The notes under the pieces: model-generated
The model's database searches: none
What the model saw: only the letters and a program-made list of their open reading frames with translations
What the model was told of the DNA's origin: nothing
Part shown: piece by piece, positions 11,301-20,759 of the stretch
Layout: the number at the start of each line of letters is the position of its first letter
Position numbering within the stretch: position 1 is the first letter of the stretch
NCBI GenBank assembly: GCA_017591395.1
Contig: WEDG01005348.1
Coordinates: 62,001-126,000 of the forward strand
Origin: Schistocephalus solidus
Taxonomy: Eukaryota > Platyhelminthes > Cestoda > Diphyllobothriidea > Diphyllobothriidae
DNA: 64,000 bases
Direction of reading: 5' to 3'
Position numbers and translations under genes: made by a program

Positions 11301-14300
11301 TCTTTTACTGCCCGTCTGAATGCGCGGTTGGGCACTTGGTGTCTTTTTCGAAAAAGCTGCCGTTGATTTTAGCAAAGACGTAATAGTTGGTGGTCATGAA
11401 GCGATACTTATTCTTTGCCCTTCTTCTCTCAAGTAAAAGAAGAATCCAATCCCTTTATCCAAGAAGTTTTTTGGTTAACATTAAAATTTAACACAAAGCT
11501 CTTGAAAGAATTGCTGATAAAAATGTCTTTTATATTAAATGGTTTGTTTGCGGGGAAAAAAACAATAACCAGTTTCGTTTGAGTTAAGCTTGCGGTTAGA
11601 GTAAAAAAACTATAAAAGGTTAAGGAGCTTTTATCAATCATTGTAACTATAGAAAAGAAATAAAAATTAACATTTTCAACCTACTTATTGAAAAGGACAA
11701 TATCAGGTTTCCAAACCCTGTTGTGCGGCAGTCTGAGGATTTTGAGCCCACCATATTTTGCGGGATCCCAGACAAGTTGATAATCATTCCACACCTTCGA
11801 AAAATATGCAGGTTTAGGTTTTTTCAAGAGCACTTATTGTGAGAATAAGGGAAGAATATTTTCGGAAATGTAAACGTTCGACTACCTACATGGCAATATG
11901 GGCATTTTAAAACAAACTTTGAACAAAGGTCAAAATTATATCAATTAGGCCAATTAGACCTGGTCAGCCTTCAAAATTCATATTCTTATCCACGTTCAAT
12001 GTCTGTAGTATTTTTCATACAATAAGAAATCGAATTTAATAAATGGCGGATTAAGTAACCTCACTTTTATAAACGACGCAAGTCCCTTAATTCTTTGGAC
12101 ACCATGTACACGCCGCGTGCCAACAGCACATCTGCTCAAATTATGCTATGAATTATGTTGGTCGAGCATACGTTTATGCGTATTGCACTGTTTTTCAGTC
12201 CAAATGAATGACACGATACAGTTACCTCTCTTGCAAAGAACTTTGAAAGGTTTTAAAAAGATTAGACCCCTAGATGCCTATTTTTAATGTATATGGCAAT
12301 GTCATTCTCCTAAAAGGATGACTCATGACCCAAAATATCCAGCTAGAACACGGGGGAACGAAGATTTTACACAAACCGCCGCTCCAATTATTAGTAGAAG
12401 TTCAGTTTTTGCTCCTATGATCGCTTTAAAGTTTTATAATTCAAGCTACCTTCTTGCAACAGCTTTTAAATTTATTTAAATCCTTCTAAGATTACTTTTT
12501 ACGTAGAAACATCGGAACTGAAATATAAAATACACTTCATATATGAAAGCAGGTAAAGGAAATCCTGCGGAGTCCTTCTGTACATTTATTTGCATCTGTT
12601 AGACATAAAAGTAGGCAACATAAAACTCATTGGTCCCCGTGCTGTATTTTTTTAGGCCAAAAATTATTCATCTTTCTGACCAATTTTCTCTCACATAAAA
12701 AATTCGAAGTGGCGACACTGTAAGATTGCCTATCTTAGTACAGGAATACCTCTTTTCGAAAAAAGATTCCGTCAGTCAAATGTAAAGATAAATTAAACAT
12801 GCACAATAAACCCAAATTTATTAACTCCAATAAAGCAAACTATTGGAGACTAGGCAGACATAGAAGAGGAGGATTTAACATTTCAATTGTGTTTGTTAAG
12901 AAATCACCGTAGACTAATCGTCACTGAGTTCGCTTAAAAAAACTATTGGTCGTTACGTAGCACACACATTGACGAAAGTTAAAACGGGCCGTGTGGTAGA
13001 TGCATTGAACCCTCAGGGGGCGACAGACGTTATTTGAGTTGAGGTCTCACAACAAATGCCGAACATGGGCGGTGCGCGTGCCCAAGATGGGCACGCGTAG
13101 GTGCAGGCTTATTCCGCGCCAACCACTCTGGTCGTTTATGGCTATCCCACCCCGTGGGATATGATTCATCTGCGCCTGACCCCGCCTCCAGCCTTCTTGA
13201 CTATGCCTTGACACCTGACACAGGGGGGGTAAGGGAAGATGCAATGCAAGTCCACTATCACTTAAAACTTTCTCACGCGCAAGTCACCATCATGCTGTTG
13301 AGCCTACGGTGTACCTCGTCGGACTACGACAATCGAACCGTAGTTTACATTTTTGCATTGTTTCGTGTTGCCTGTATAAATTAAATTGCACCCTACCGAG
13401 TGCATGCACGTCCAGACTTTTAAGACGACATTCAAAACTCTAGTTTAGCTTTAATGTTAGTCTACTGGCACTTAGGATTCGCTAGCTTCATGTTGTGCAC
13501 CCGTTAGAGTAGCCTAGAGCCTTATTACCACCCCGTCAATCTACATACAAGTGGCCTTCCCAATTAGCCAGCATGCCATTTGTTGCCGCCAAACAACAGC
13601 TCTTGCACGTCCTACCGTAAAATGAGAAGTGTTGCGATGCCCTACGAGCAGACGGCCGATTATGGTTTGGCAGCTACAGTCATCCGATCACATTCAAAAC
13701 GCACTGGACCTATGGCTGCAAAGAAACCTCCATTTTGCAAATATAAACATACTTGAAATCGAAGAGCTGATCACCTTTTCAATTAGCAATCTCACAGAGT
13801 ATGGCAAAGAATTCGCCAGAAACCTCCGGAGGGGATGCTAGCAAAAGCTGCTACTCTGCTTGTCTTTTTCGAAACCACTCAACGGTTCTTAGGTTCCACC
13901 ACTCGTAGTGAGGACTCCTCTCAAAAGAAAAGGTTCATGTTAGCGTCTTCCAACTTTCCGGTTAAGACAATATGCAGTAGCTTGCAGTGTGCATGCAGAC
14001 CGTGTTCTGGGTAAGTTGGATTGGTTTACAACCGTTTTAGTTCAATAAAGATATTTTATGCCTTATATGACAATGAGCGAAAAACAGCGGGCATTTCGCT
14101 AATAAAGGATGAAGCATGCAAAGTGATTTCATTCAGTCCAGCATATGCTTAACATTTTCACTTAATATTAGTTTACTGCTGAGCATGAAGAGCCGCTCTG
14201 TAAGTGTAAAAACTCACCATTGGCAACCAAACGTTGCTTTTCATGACCTGTCTTCGCTCTTCCTAAAACAACAACATATTTTAGTGTATCATAATGCTTA

Positions 14301-16471
14301 ATGCAAGAATAACACAAAGCAAAAAATCAATCAGGTTCTGTTGTAAGGCGGTTTCAAGCTCATCTACATGTTACAAGTTGATTCATATAGTTCTTATGGT
14401 CTTCACTAATGGTCATCCTTCAAAAGACACCTATTCTTGTCCTCCTTGTAATGTTTCACTGAGCTATAAGGATATAAGTAGGTTTGAAAATGCGTTTGTA
14501 TTGAATACTGACTTAAACTGTTAGCGTCACAGATTATTTAACTATGCAACCTTCTTCTTCCATCTTCGTTGCATCTACTCTACTTGAGTGCCATGAGTTA
14601 TCTTTGCTCTAGGAGGAACTACAAAATTATCAGTACGCAACAACCTAAACACACGAATATCCTTCAATCTTATGTAAACGGTACAACATGAGATGTTTTG
14701 TAGGACAATAGCTTTCATCCGTCCGGTGGAATAGACTGATTATTTCACAGAACTTTGTTTTCAGCAAGGTCTTCCAATGGAGGAAATGGTTGGTAGGGAA
14801 GTGCAGGTAGATCAAGCGAATATGAAAGCATGTTGCGGTCACGGAAATTCCTTTGGCGAGATCAATTATCCTGTGCTTTTTAACATGACCAGATGACCGA
14901 GGAGGAAGAGGGCAAAGTAATTTGGCAGTCCTGTTGCTCGAGGCTGCAGTCGCCTTGCGGTCGTACCAGTGGTCCGAATGACCAGCAGATTCTAGTATCC
15001 TCAAAATGTTGGACAGATATTTTACTCAGCTCAAAAATGTTTGCCATAGGTAGATTCTATCGTAAGCTGTGTGCAAACAGTATAAGAGGTCCTCGAAAGC
15101 AAAAAAACAGTTTTATTCGCAACATAGAATGAAGCAGTAGGGTAAAGCGTGTCCTTGATAGACACCTGCTTCAACAGATACAATATGTGAACTTCACAAG
15201 GGTGGTTAAAAAGTGCCGTTGATGTGCTGCAATTCCTTCCCTTATCAACATTCAAACACTTGAATAATCTTCCACATCGCCTGCATTTCTTTTTGTGGAC
15301 AAAAAGAAGACTTATGTTTCTTTCACACCAGAGGTCTTGGCGTGATTCCTAGTGCCATGCAACTTTTTACCACTATTTTTCGAATGTAGCTGTACGGTTC
15401 ACTAAAATACATCTCCATGAGTCCTTAAAATTTAGTTTCGAGGATTTTTCCCGAAATACTGTGGACGGATTAGTTTTAGATAATCTGCCAGATTGAAGAT
15501 TTTATGTTTTTCTTTCATTACTTTACTATTATTATAACCTGATTACTGTCTTAGTTATCATACCTTTTATTACGGAGGAAATCTCAGTTGATTCCAAAAA
15601 CGCCATCAATGGCTCACACTAGGATAACGAATTTTACCGTTCATTTTCATGGTTGCCTCGGCCTCCAGAACGCACAGATTGTGGTTAGCAGTTTGTGGAG
15701 CCCGATTTACTTAAATCGTCAAAATCTGGCTACCTCGAGCAGTCAAGTACTCACTCGACTAGCGGTTAAAATAATGAAATACCCGGTTTTTTGGACAACT
15801 TACCTTTATGTTAACATAGCCACCGTGCATTTTGATAATTTCTTTTATATTTTCATAACGTAAAATGATAATGAAACAGATTTGACGAAAGATTATTCGA
15901 TGCAGGCAATTTTTATTTAAAATACATAGTTTTAAAGTTTTAACCTGTCAAAATCAATTAACAATCCCCTTATAAAAGACAAGGATGCCAATAAATGACG
16001 GTTGAAAACGAAAAACCCTTTTCTAGGGATTTATCTATTACCTTCGTTGTTTTATTATGAAATCCCCAATGCTAAACTGTGCAAAAGTTAGGGGTCAGGG
16101 CTCTGAATACTTCAGTTACAATAAGATTAAAACCTAAAAATATTTCACATCATCAGTTCTACTCGTATAGCCTACTGAAGCACGATATTTCCATTTTTAC
16201 TTTCTAAAACTGGCAGCATTTTGTGCGTCAGGTGTGTTTCTTCCCTCTGACGTAAGTCGGTTGGAGGTAGTCCAGGTGAGAACATCTTGGAAGACTGAAA
16301 ACAAATGACTCACCACTTGAATTAATTGAATCATACAAAGACCAAGATCCACGCGGACAGTGTCCGTGAGATTAGCCACGGGACGGATGAGTGGATTGTA
16401 GCCCTGTTTAGTAAATAGGTAATTTACCAACTCAATCTCTTGCTCAAATGCATAGCGCTTCCGAGATGGAG
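2817..16471 (-). CDS. Nicotinic acetylcholine receptor-type subunit (non-alpha), partial multi-exon gene
   Basis: Ligand-gated ion channel subunit of the cys-loop family, acting in the plasma membrane as part of a pentamer that opens on acetylcholine binding. Seen: five exons on the minus strand, 16471-16314, 14262-14218, 11794-11685, 7366-7186 and 4697 to about 2817, all with AG acceptors and GT donors, joining in one frame to about 791 codons. In order they give the N-terminal helix, loop D Trp, loop A (WKPDIVLFN), the 13-residue cys-loop, loop B (GSWTYD), M1, M2, M3 and a loop of about 480 residues. The YxCC pair of alpha subunits is absent and GEK precedes M2. Known of the family: no vicinal Cys means the subunit is not the principal alpha side; Glu before M2 goes with cation selectivity. 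Missing: the signal-peptide exon (upstream of 16471) and the M4 exon (downstream of 2817). The family call is very secure; the exact subunit class is less so. Confidence 0.93.
4764..7185 (-). other. nAChR gene intron (4698-7185)
   Basis: Intron between the cys-loop exon and the transmembrane exon, GT at 7185 and AG at 4698. AT-rich, with no coding pattern, no tRNA-like head and no long tandem repeat seen. Confidence 0.7.
7186..7366 (-). CDS. nAChR subunit exon: cys-loop and loop B
   Basis: 181-nt exon after the acceptor TTATTATTTCTAG, donor GTAAAT. One base plus 60 codons. It starts ADGNYEV and contains the two cys-loop cysteines separated by exactly 13 residues ([13 protein letters not shown]), including the diagnostic FPFD. 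It ends [11 protein letters not shown], carrying the loop B Trp. Phase 0 at the 3' end, as required by the next exon. Confidence 0.95.
7367..11684 (-). other. nAChR gene intron, 4.3 kb
   Basis: Intron between the loop A and cys-loop exons. Contains a short (TAA)n run at about 8303-8338. TTGCCAGT at about 9568 and ACTGGCAA at about 9694 form a short inverted pair about 130 bp apart in a GC-richer patch. No exon recognised. A reading that begins MTTN at about 11345-11400 on this strand is out of order for the gene and was not used. Confidence 0.6.
8303..8338. repeat. (TAA)n microsatellite
   Basis: About twelve copies of a TAA/ATA trinucleotide in the receptor gene intron. Confidence 0.95.
11685..11794 (-). 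CDS. nAChR subunit 110-nt exon (loop A)
   Basis: Acceptor TTTTTCGAAG, donor GTAGGT. The exon has 36 codons plus two bases, and encodes [16 protein letters not shown] at the start and [10 protein letters not shown] at the end. The two left-over bases AA join the first T of the next exon (7366) to make Asn, giving the usual NNADGNYEV junction. A 110-nt exon at this point is typical of nicotinic subunit genes. WKPD is loop A of the binding site. Confidence 0.93.
11795..14217 (-). other. nAChR gene intron, 2.4 kb, holding a GC-rich repeat block
   Basis: Intron between the micro-exon and the loop A exon. The left part is plain AT-rich sequence; about 12970-13860 is distinctly GC-richer and looks inserted. 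Confidence 0.6.
12970..13400. repeat. GC-rich block with perfect hairpins (probable interspersed repeat)
   Basis: Much richer in GC than the flanking intron. A 10-bp perfect stem, CGCGTGCCCA at 13075-13084 with TGGGCACGCG at 13088-13097 (loop AGA), is followed by a 7-bp stem, ATCCCAC at 13144-13150 with GTGGGAT at 13154-13160 (loop CCC). A G7 run occurs near 13225. Small frames on both strands are not convincing proteins. Most likely a transposed repeat inside the intron; the family was not recognised and no second copy was seen in the window. Confidence 0.5.
14218..14262 (-). CDS. nAChR subunit 45-nt micro-exon (loop D)
   Basis: Exactly 15 codons between the acceptor TTGTTTTAG and donor GTGAGT, phase 0 at both ends. 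It reads [15 protein letters not shown]. In this family the place after the LIQV strand is usually filled by a short exon of the same length reading like DEKNQ-TTN-WL. The Trp belongs to ligand-binding loop D. Too short to be found by open-reading-frame length; it was identified by family pattern, splice sites and the phase match with both neighbours. Confidence 0.9.
14263..16313 (-). other. nAChR gene intron, 2.05 kb
   Basis: Intron between the N-terminal exon and the micro-exon. Several 60-120 codon frames occur on both strands, but they have no domain pattern and overlap one another. No repeat was recognised. Confidence 0.6.
16314..16471 (-). CDS. nAChR subunit exon: mature N-terminus
   Basis: 158-nt exon after the acceptor TTATTTTCAG, ending at the donor GTGAGT (intron starts at 16313). 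It enters with two bases of a split codon and leaves in phase 0. It encodes 52 residues, including YNPLIRPV followed by a [15 protein letters not shown] strand, which matches the conserved start of nicotinic subunit ligand-binding domains (helix, then beta 1). A preceding exon with initiator Met and signal peptide must end with one base of a codon; I did not find it to the right on this strand. Confidence 0.93.
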
Positions 16472-16479
16472 CTGAAAAT

Positions 16480-17460
16480 AAGATACGGGATATTCATTTA
16501 CTCGAGAATACGGTTGTGTTAGAGGGACAGTCACAGCTTTCTAGTACTTGGTGCGCCATACGGAATTTAGAAAGATAATGCGCTAGAAAGTTCTCTTGTC
16601 CGCCTAAAGATGCCAAGATCTCTTCTACTGGAGTATATTTTGCATGCTAATTTGTACGCATGACTAAGAATTTCAAACTTTTAATGCCTCTACTAGCCAG
16701 CACAACTATTTCAGGTGGCCTGCGGACACATTAGATAAACTTATTTGGTTACTTACTTCCAAAAACTCATTTAACTCTTGGTGAATTCGAGTGGAAAGTA
16801 AAAGGACTGCTGACTATATTGCTGTAAGGTCATAACTTTAAAAGAAACACGCATCTCCAGGTCACAGCGCAGTCCACTTATCCCCCTTAGACACAAAGTC
16901 ATCCAATGTCAGATGATGCAACACGTAAAAGTGAACTGCATTAATAAGGTCACATACGGATCTAGTGTTGATACTCATTTTTTTCAGTGGCCACACTCGA
17001 AATTTTAGGAGCTTCGTTGCAGTACCTCTGCACAGAATTTGAGAGGCAAAAAGCCTTGTAGATGACGGCATGATTGTGCGATGAGGCACAGAGAGAAAAT
17101 CAGAAACCACGTCCTTGTTTTACTAACGTCGCAAAAGCCAATAGAGCACACCGTCGGAGAATGTCCTACCCCTCAACTCTGTAGTGTCTAAAGATGCTTA
17201 TAAAATATGCGGGCTTTAAGACATACGTCGATGTGTTCCGGGGAATGCGCATCATTGCATTGACTACTCTCTTTATCTATTCACAGATTGATACCAGGTC
17301 TGTGAAGAGTGTTGACTGGAGGAAATGTGAGCCATGAAATATCGTCCATTCGGAGCTTTCGGTCTCGTACAGGAGCCTAATTGAAAAGGAAAAGATACCC
17401 AAAAAGCTTCGTTAGCTACTGCCTCTGTACGCATCCACGGTGAACAGACGGTGGAGGGCT
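16480..17460. other. Non-coding stretch; 5' region of the receptor gene expected to extend through here
   Basis: No signal-peptide exon was recognised on the minus strand. The last 100 bases lead into the Penelope-like relic. Confidence 0.35.
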
Positions 17461-17461
17461 A

Positions 17462-17990
17462 CCAAAACTATGGAACCCTCTGCCGTATATAAAGTATGCT
17501 GCAGAAGCAACGGGACGGATCGCTACAGAGTTCGGCGCGGGTATCGCCCATATTTCAGCAGCTACCATGCGAACCCGAATCATGCAAAGGCAAGACCGAC
17601 TGGACGTAGATGATCAATCTGGCGTCGTTTATCAAACACCATGCCGTGGCTATTCTCGCTAGTATACAGGGCAGACCGGGCGCGACTCAACTCGCGAATA
17701 CAGGAGCACAAACGGGCAGTGCGTCGAGGCGACCTTCCGTCTCAGATTGCTACCCAAACCCTGGAGTAAGGCCACAAATTCAACTTCGCGAGCACGCGGG
17801 TAATGGTGTGAGCCAGCATTTAGGAACTGCTGTAGGCCAGGGGGTCTGAAACCAACTCCATGATTGACCTCCCCTCTGTTATCACGCGCTTCGTTCGCGC
17901 GGTCAAGAGGAGCGACCCTGTTCCCAGCCCGGAACGCACACCGTCATGATTCTGTGACGCGGCGTGGACTCGGCCCTATCACGAACACCA
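17462..17990 (+). pseudogene. Penelope-like element relic: GIY-YIG endonuclease region
   Basis: Retroelement remnant. A frame from about 17472 to 17670 reads LPYIKYAAEATGRIA, then QDRLDVDDQSGVVY, TPC, a TAG stop at 17660-17662 and YTGQTGR. After a frameshift it continues SRIQEHKRAVRRGDLPSQIA and GHKFNFASTRVMV, broken by further stops. GVVY and YTG correspond to the two halves of the GIY-YIG nuclease core, and the YTGQTGR / EHKRAVRRGD / H-F-F order is that of Penelope-like element C-termini. Function in life would be DNA cleavage for retrotransposition. This copy is dead: at least five stops and one shift. No reverse transcriptase domain was seen upstream, so it is 5' truncated. Confidence 0.85.
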
Positions 17991-18047
17991 CCCTCCTCCC
18001 CCTCCACCTCTACCTTTCAGTAAGTCTTACTTGTTGTTGCATGCTCC

Positions 18048-18090
18048 CGGTCTCTGATGGTGGCCTTTTGTACGAGGCCGAAAGCTCAGG
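18048..18090 (+). repeat. Hammerhead-like hairpin motif 3' of the Penelope-like relic
   Basis: CTGATGG at 18054-18060, a stem GGCCT (18062-18066) / AGGCC (18075-18079), then GAAAG at 18080-18084. Same layout as the dispersed motifs at 29781-29817 (minus), 30385-30420, 49850-49895, 56013-56065 (minus) and 57030-57075 (minus), and placed just downstream of a GIY-YIG coding relic. It suggests these motifs mark the 3' or terminal-repeat region of Penelope-like elements. This copy departs from the hammerhead core at the last A of CTGATGA. Confidence 0.5.
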
Positions 18091-18269
18091 CTAATGCATC
18101 TATCGTCCCCGTGCTCGCACGTTTATCTTCTTTGCTACAAAAACCTGCGGCTCACATATTCGCTTCAAATCGTCAATTCATACGCTGGCGTTAGCTGCCG
18201 TCCAGTAACAGGGCTGGAAATGCACACTTGACGTAAATATGCCCATAGGGACTAGAAATTACGGGCCAG

Positions 18270-18602
18270 AACACAGTATGCGACCCTACACAGGGAATAA
18301 AGGATAAATCAGCGTGTAATAAGTAACCGTATTATACGTCAACCTAAACCTAATTCCATTCATTGTGCCTGTTAGGGTTAGCATTCGTTGCCGGGTTAGT
18401 AGGGTCGCACATTTTTTCTTCGGCGGTAGGAGGACGAATTATCGTGTGAAATGGCAATTTCCCAAGCGGCAACTACAATGACGTCACATTTGATTAAAAA
18501 CGCATCCGTTTTACTGAAAGATCGTGCAGAGCCGGCCTCATCCTCGCTCCGGTCGAGGGTCCGTAAAAAAAGTGGGTCAGGTCAGCTAGGAATGGCATCA
18601 CA
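18270..18602 (+). repeat. Dispersed repeat family, copy A, left part
   Basis: Homologous to 24936-25277. Shared blocks include CAGGGAA, GTTAGGGTTAGCATTC, TTGCCGGGTT, a GGCGG-AGGA stretch and GATCG-GCAGAG. Contains telomere-like TTAGGG units and an internal inverted pair GCGACCCTAC / GTAGGGTCGC. Copy A is interrupted at 18602 by an 885-bp insertion and resumes at 19488. Confidence 0.8.
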
Positions 18603-19487
18603 CAGTAGATTGCCTAACTCATGAAATGTCTACATCAGAATTTGAGATAGTAGCGGGGCAGGCACTGTAAGGTGTAAGTGTGGTTTTTCGTATTGAATTT
18701 ATGCACAAAAAGCTGTTTTATAATAAAGTGTTCACTTAAGCTGGACTGAGGACGCTGAAAATCCTAAAGAATTCACCACAGTTTCAAAGATGCTCTGAAA
18801 ATCATCGTAATAGACAAACCGAAATAGTTATAAAGAAATTTAACAATAGAAAAGTCATTTTTATATACACAAACGTGTACGTTTACGCTTGCACCTGATG
18901 ATTCTATTTAAATATATTAGTCAGTGACCGGCCTGGTAAAATGTGAGCTTATGAAATATTTTATCCCTGTGACGTCCTTATTGGCGCAATCCAGCGAAAA
19001 TCTGCTTGCCTTGCTCAAACGCATCTAAGACAATGTACAAACTGATTAAAAACTGCCAATTCTCGTGAAACGGTGTTGGACTATACACTTGCATATTCAG
19101 CTGCTTTAATAAAGGCCATAATTTATGTTGCGCTTAATCTAGATGTATATGTACGGGAAAACTCTGAAAAAACAACTATTTTAACAAGTAATTATACTTT
19201 TGCTGTTTTATTCACTCGTTTAGTTGCATGGAAAGGCTTCCTATACAGTTAAAACTTCAGTTTACTCGACTAGATCGATTTTTAAAGTTTTCGCGATTTG
19301 TACATTTTTTAAAAATTAGTATTTCTATACAATGTTTATTAATTTATAAACCACGATAAGCCTTATTTTTCCTAACGATCAATTCTTTATTGATGTCAAA
19401 CTTTGGGGAACGCGAAGTGCGCTGATTTCGCGTAACGGGCCGTAACTCATAAAATCCATAAGATTTCAGGAGTTAGGGCAGCTACTG
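18603..19487. mobile_element. 885-bp DNA transposon with terminal inverted repeats, probably non-autonomous Tc1/mariner-like
   Basis: Ends are imperfect inverted repeats of about 28 bp: the left starts CAGTAGATTGCCTAACTC, the right (read on the minus strand) CAGTAGCTGCCCTAACTC, both continuing TGAAAT. It sits inside copy A of a repeat whose copy B (25261-25300) shows the uninterrupted site with TA at 25278-25279; TA follows the right end at 19488-19489 and CA (presumably mutated TA) precedes the left end. CAGT termini and a TA target fit the Tc1/mariner/pogo group. The interior is AT-rich with no transposase frame, so it is best read as a MITE-like derivative. Confidence 0.75.
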
Positions 19488-19762
19488 TAGTGGACGGAGT
19501 GACGTAAAGCCACCGGCTCTCGCAAACTGCACGCGTATCAGAGCGACAAACTCTGTGCCTCGCTAATAACCTGTCAACAAGTGCTAACCCAAGTGGACAG
19601 ATTCGATAGGGTAAGGGGTAGTTTGACGCTCCTCTTTTCTTCGTTTAGCCTCACCCATAAATCCCCTATTACTAACGGTCCCGCAGTACTCGCTGACCTA
19701 TCCTTCATTCCCTGAATGGGATCGAATATTGCGTTCTTGCCGAGGTACGCAACTTAAGGCTG
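19488..19762 (+). repeat. Dispersed repeat family, copy A, right part
   Basis: Homologous to 25278-25526: shared AAGCCACCGG-type start, CTCACCCATAA, CCCTATTA, TACTCGCTGACATAT-like and TTGCCG-GTACG blocks. Follows directly after the 885-bp insertion. Confidence 0.75.
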
Positions 19763-19769
19763 ATGCGAC

Positions 19770-20540
19770 GCTTGCATGTTAGGTCACCCGTTTCCCTCGT
19801 GGTTTCCTTAACAAACGACTCTGACATCCATCAAGGCTAACCTGCTTGCAGTTGTTGCAGAATGGTCTCTCGCAAAAGAAAAATGATTCACCCTCCTCAT
19901 TGTCTTGACATGTTCGCTCTGCGTGTTGACATTCGAAAACTGGTCCTGCATAATTATTTGGCCTAGCGCCAACTATTTGGGGGTACAAATGATAATGCGC
20001 GAGTGTTCGATCGTCGTTTTCAAAGGGCGGCCAAAGCATGGTGGGTGCAAGGGCAGTGAATTGTGCATGAATTAGTTTACACTGAAAGTAGAGTAACCCT
20101 GTAGCTACGGCACTCTCCTTGCTCACCCTCTAGGATGGGTTTCAAGATCGGAGTTAGGATGAAGCGCAATGATTAACAAGACTAAGAGCCTGTCTACGTG
20201 TGCAACAGTCGCCTCATCCGTGAGCTATGGATCAGAATTTCACACAAGCACGAAAATAGCGGCACAGATGTCAATTGGCAAGACTTTTCATAGAGCGCAG
20301 GTATTGCAGGAGCCATCGCAACATGATTTTTGGAGAATTATCCCGCCTTCCAAGCCACAGCTTTCAACAGGCTGTGATCGATATATCCGCGTCGTATTGC
20401 TTATAGTGAAGAATATGCACCGATTGCTATAGAGATCTGTGCCTGGTTGTTATCTGGTGGATTTTAGATTGATTGCTTAGGAAATCCTGCTTTGGCAGTC
20501 AGCTGACTCTATCGGAATTGGTGGATTCCATACGTTGCAG
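19770..20540. other. Non-coding stretch; one Cys-rich open frame of doubtful reality
   Basis: A 115-codon minus-strand frame (19779-20126) with eight Cys in its second half lies here. It has no signal peptide, splice support or family pattern. Nothing else recognised. Confidence 0.3.
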
Positions 20541-20544
20541 TAGG

Positions 20545-20745
20545 CTAGGCGGGTAACCTAATCCAAGTGTGATTAAACACACGGCTCCCGGTGGGGCCTC
20601 ATAGCTCAGTTGCCTAGATCTTTGCCTGTACTAAAGCCTTACCTTTGCTGGTGTGGGTTCGAATCCCACCGAGGCCACCGAGTTTTTCACAAGTTGGTCA
20701 AAGGAACTACTCAAATCTGCCAAAATCCTCTACTAAGAAATGAGA
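20545..20745 (+). mobile_element. tRNA-derived SINE, second family
   Basis: tRNA-like head at 20595-20677: acceptor GGCCTCA (20595-20601) pairs 6 of 7 with CGAGGCC (20670-20676), T-stem GTGGG/CCCAC, B box GGTTCGAATCC at 20656-20666. The anticodon region does not fold well and the head is 83 nt, so it is not a working tRNA. The upstream stretch with GTGTGATTAAAC and GGCTCCC is shared with the copy near 29598-29640, and the downstream stretch (20691-20740) with 29683-29740. Confidence 0.8.
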
Positions 20746-20759
20746 TTTCCAAAGTTGAC

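Noticed and set aside
11345..11400. Minus-strand reading beginning MTTN, similar to the loop D micro-exon
   Set aside because: It lies downstream of the loop A exon, so the order is wrong, and the true 45-nt exon at 14218-14262 fits phase and splice sites.
19779..20126. 115-codon Cys-rich minus-strand frame
   Set aside because: Considered as a secreted Cys-rich protein, but no signal peptide, no recognisable spacing of cysteines, and it abuts a repeat copy.
20595..20677. Functional tRNA gene
   Set aside because: Good acceptor and T arm, but no proper anticodon arm and conserved flanks shared with another locus: a SINE head.
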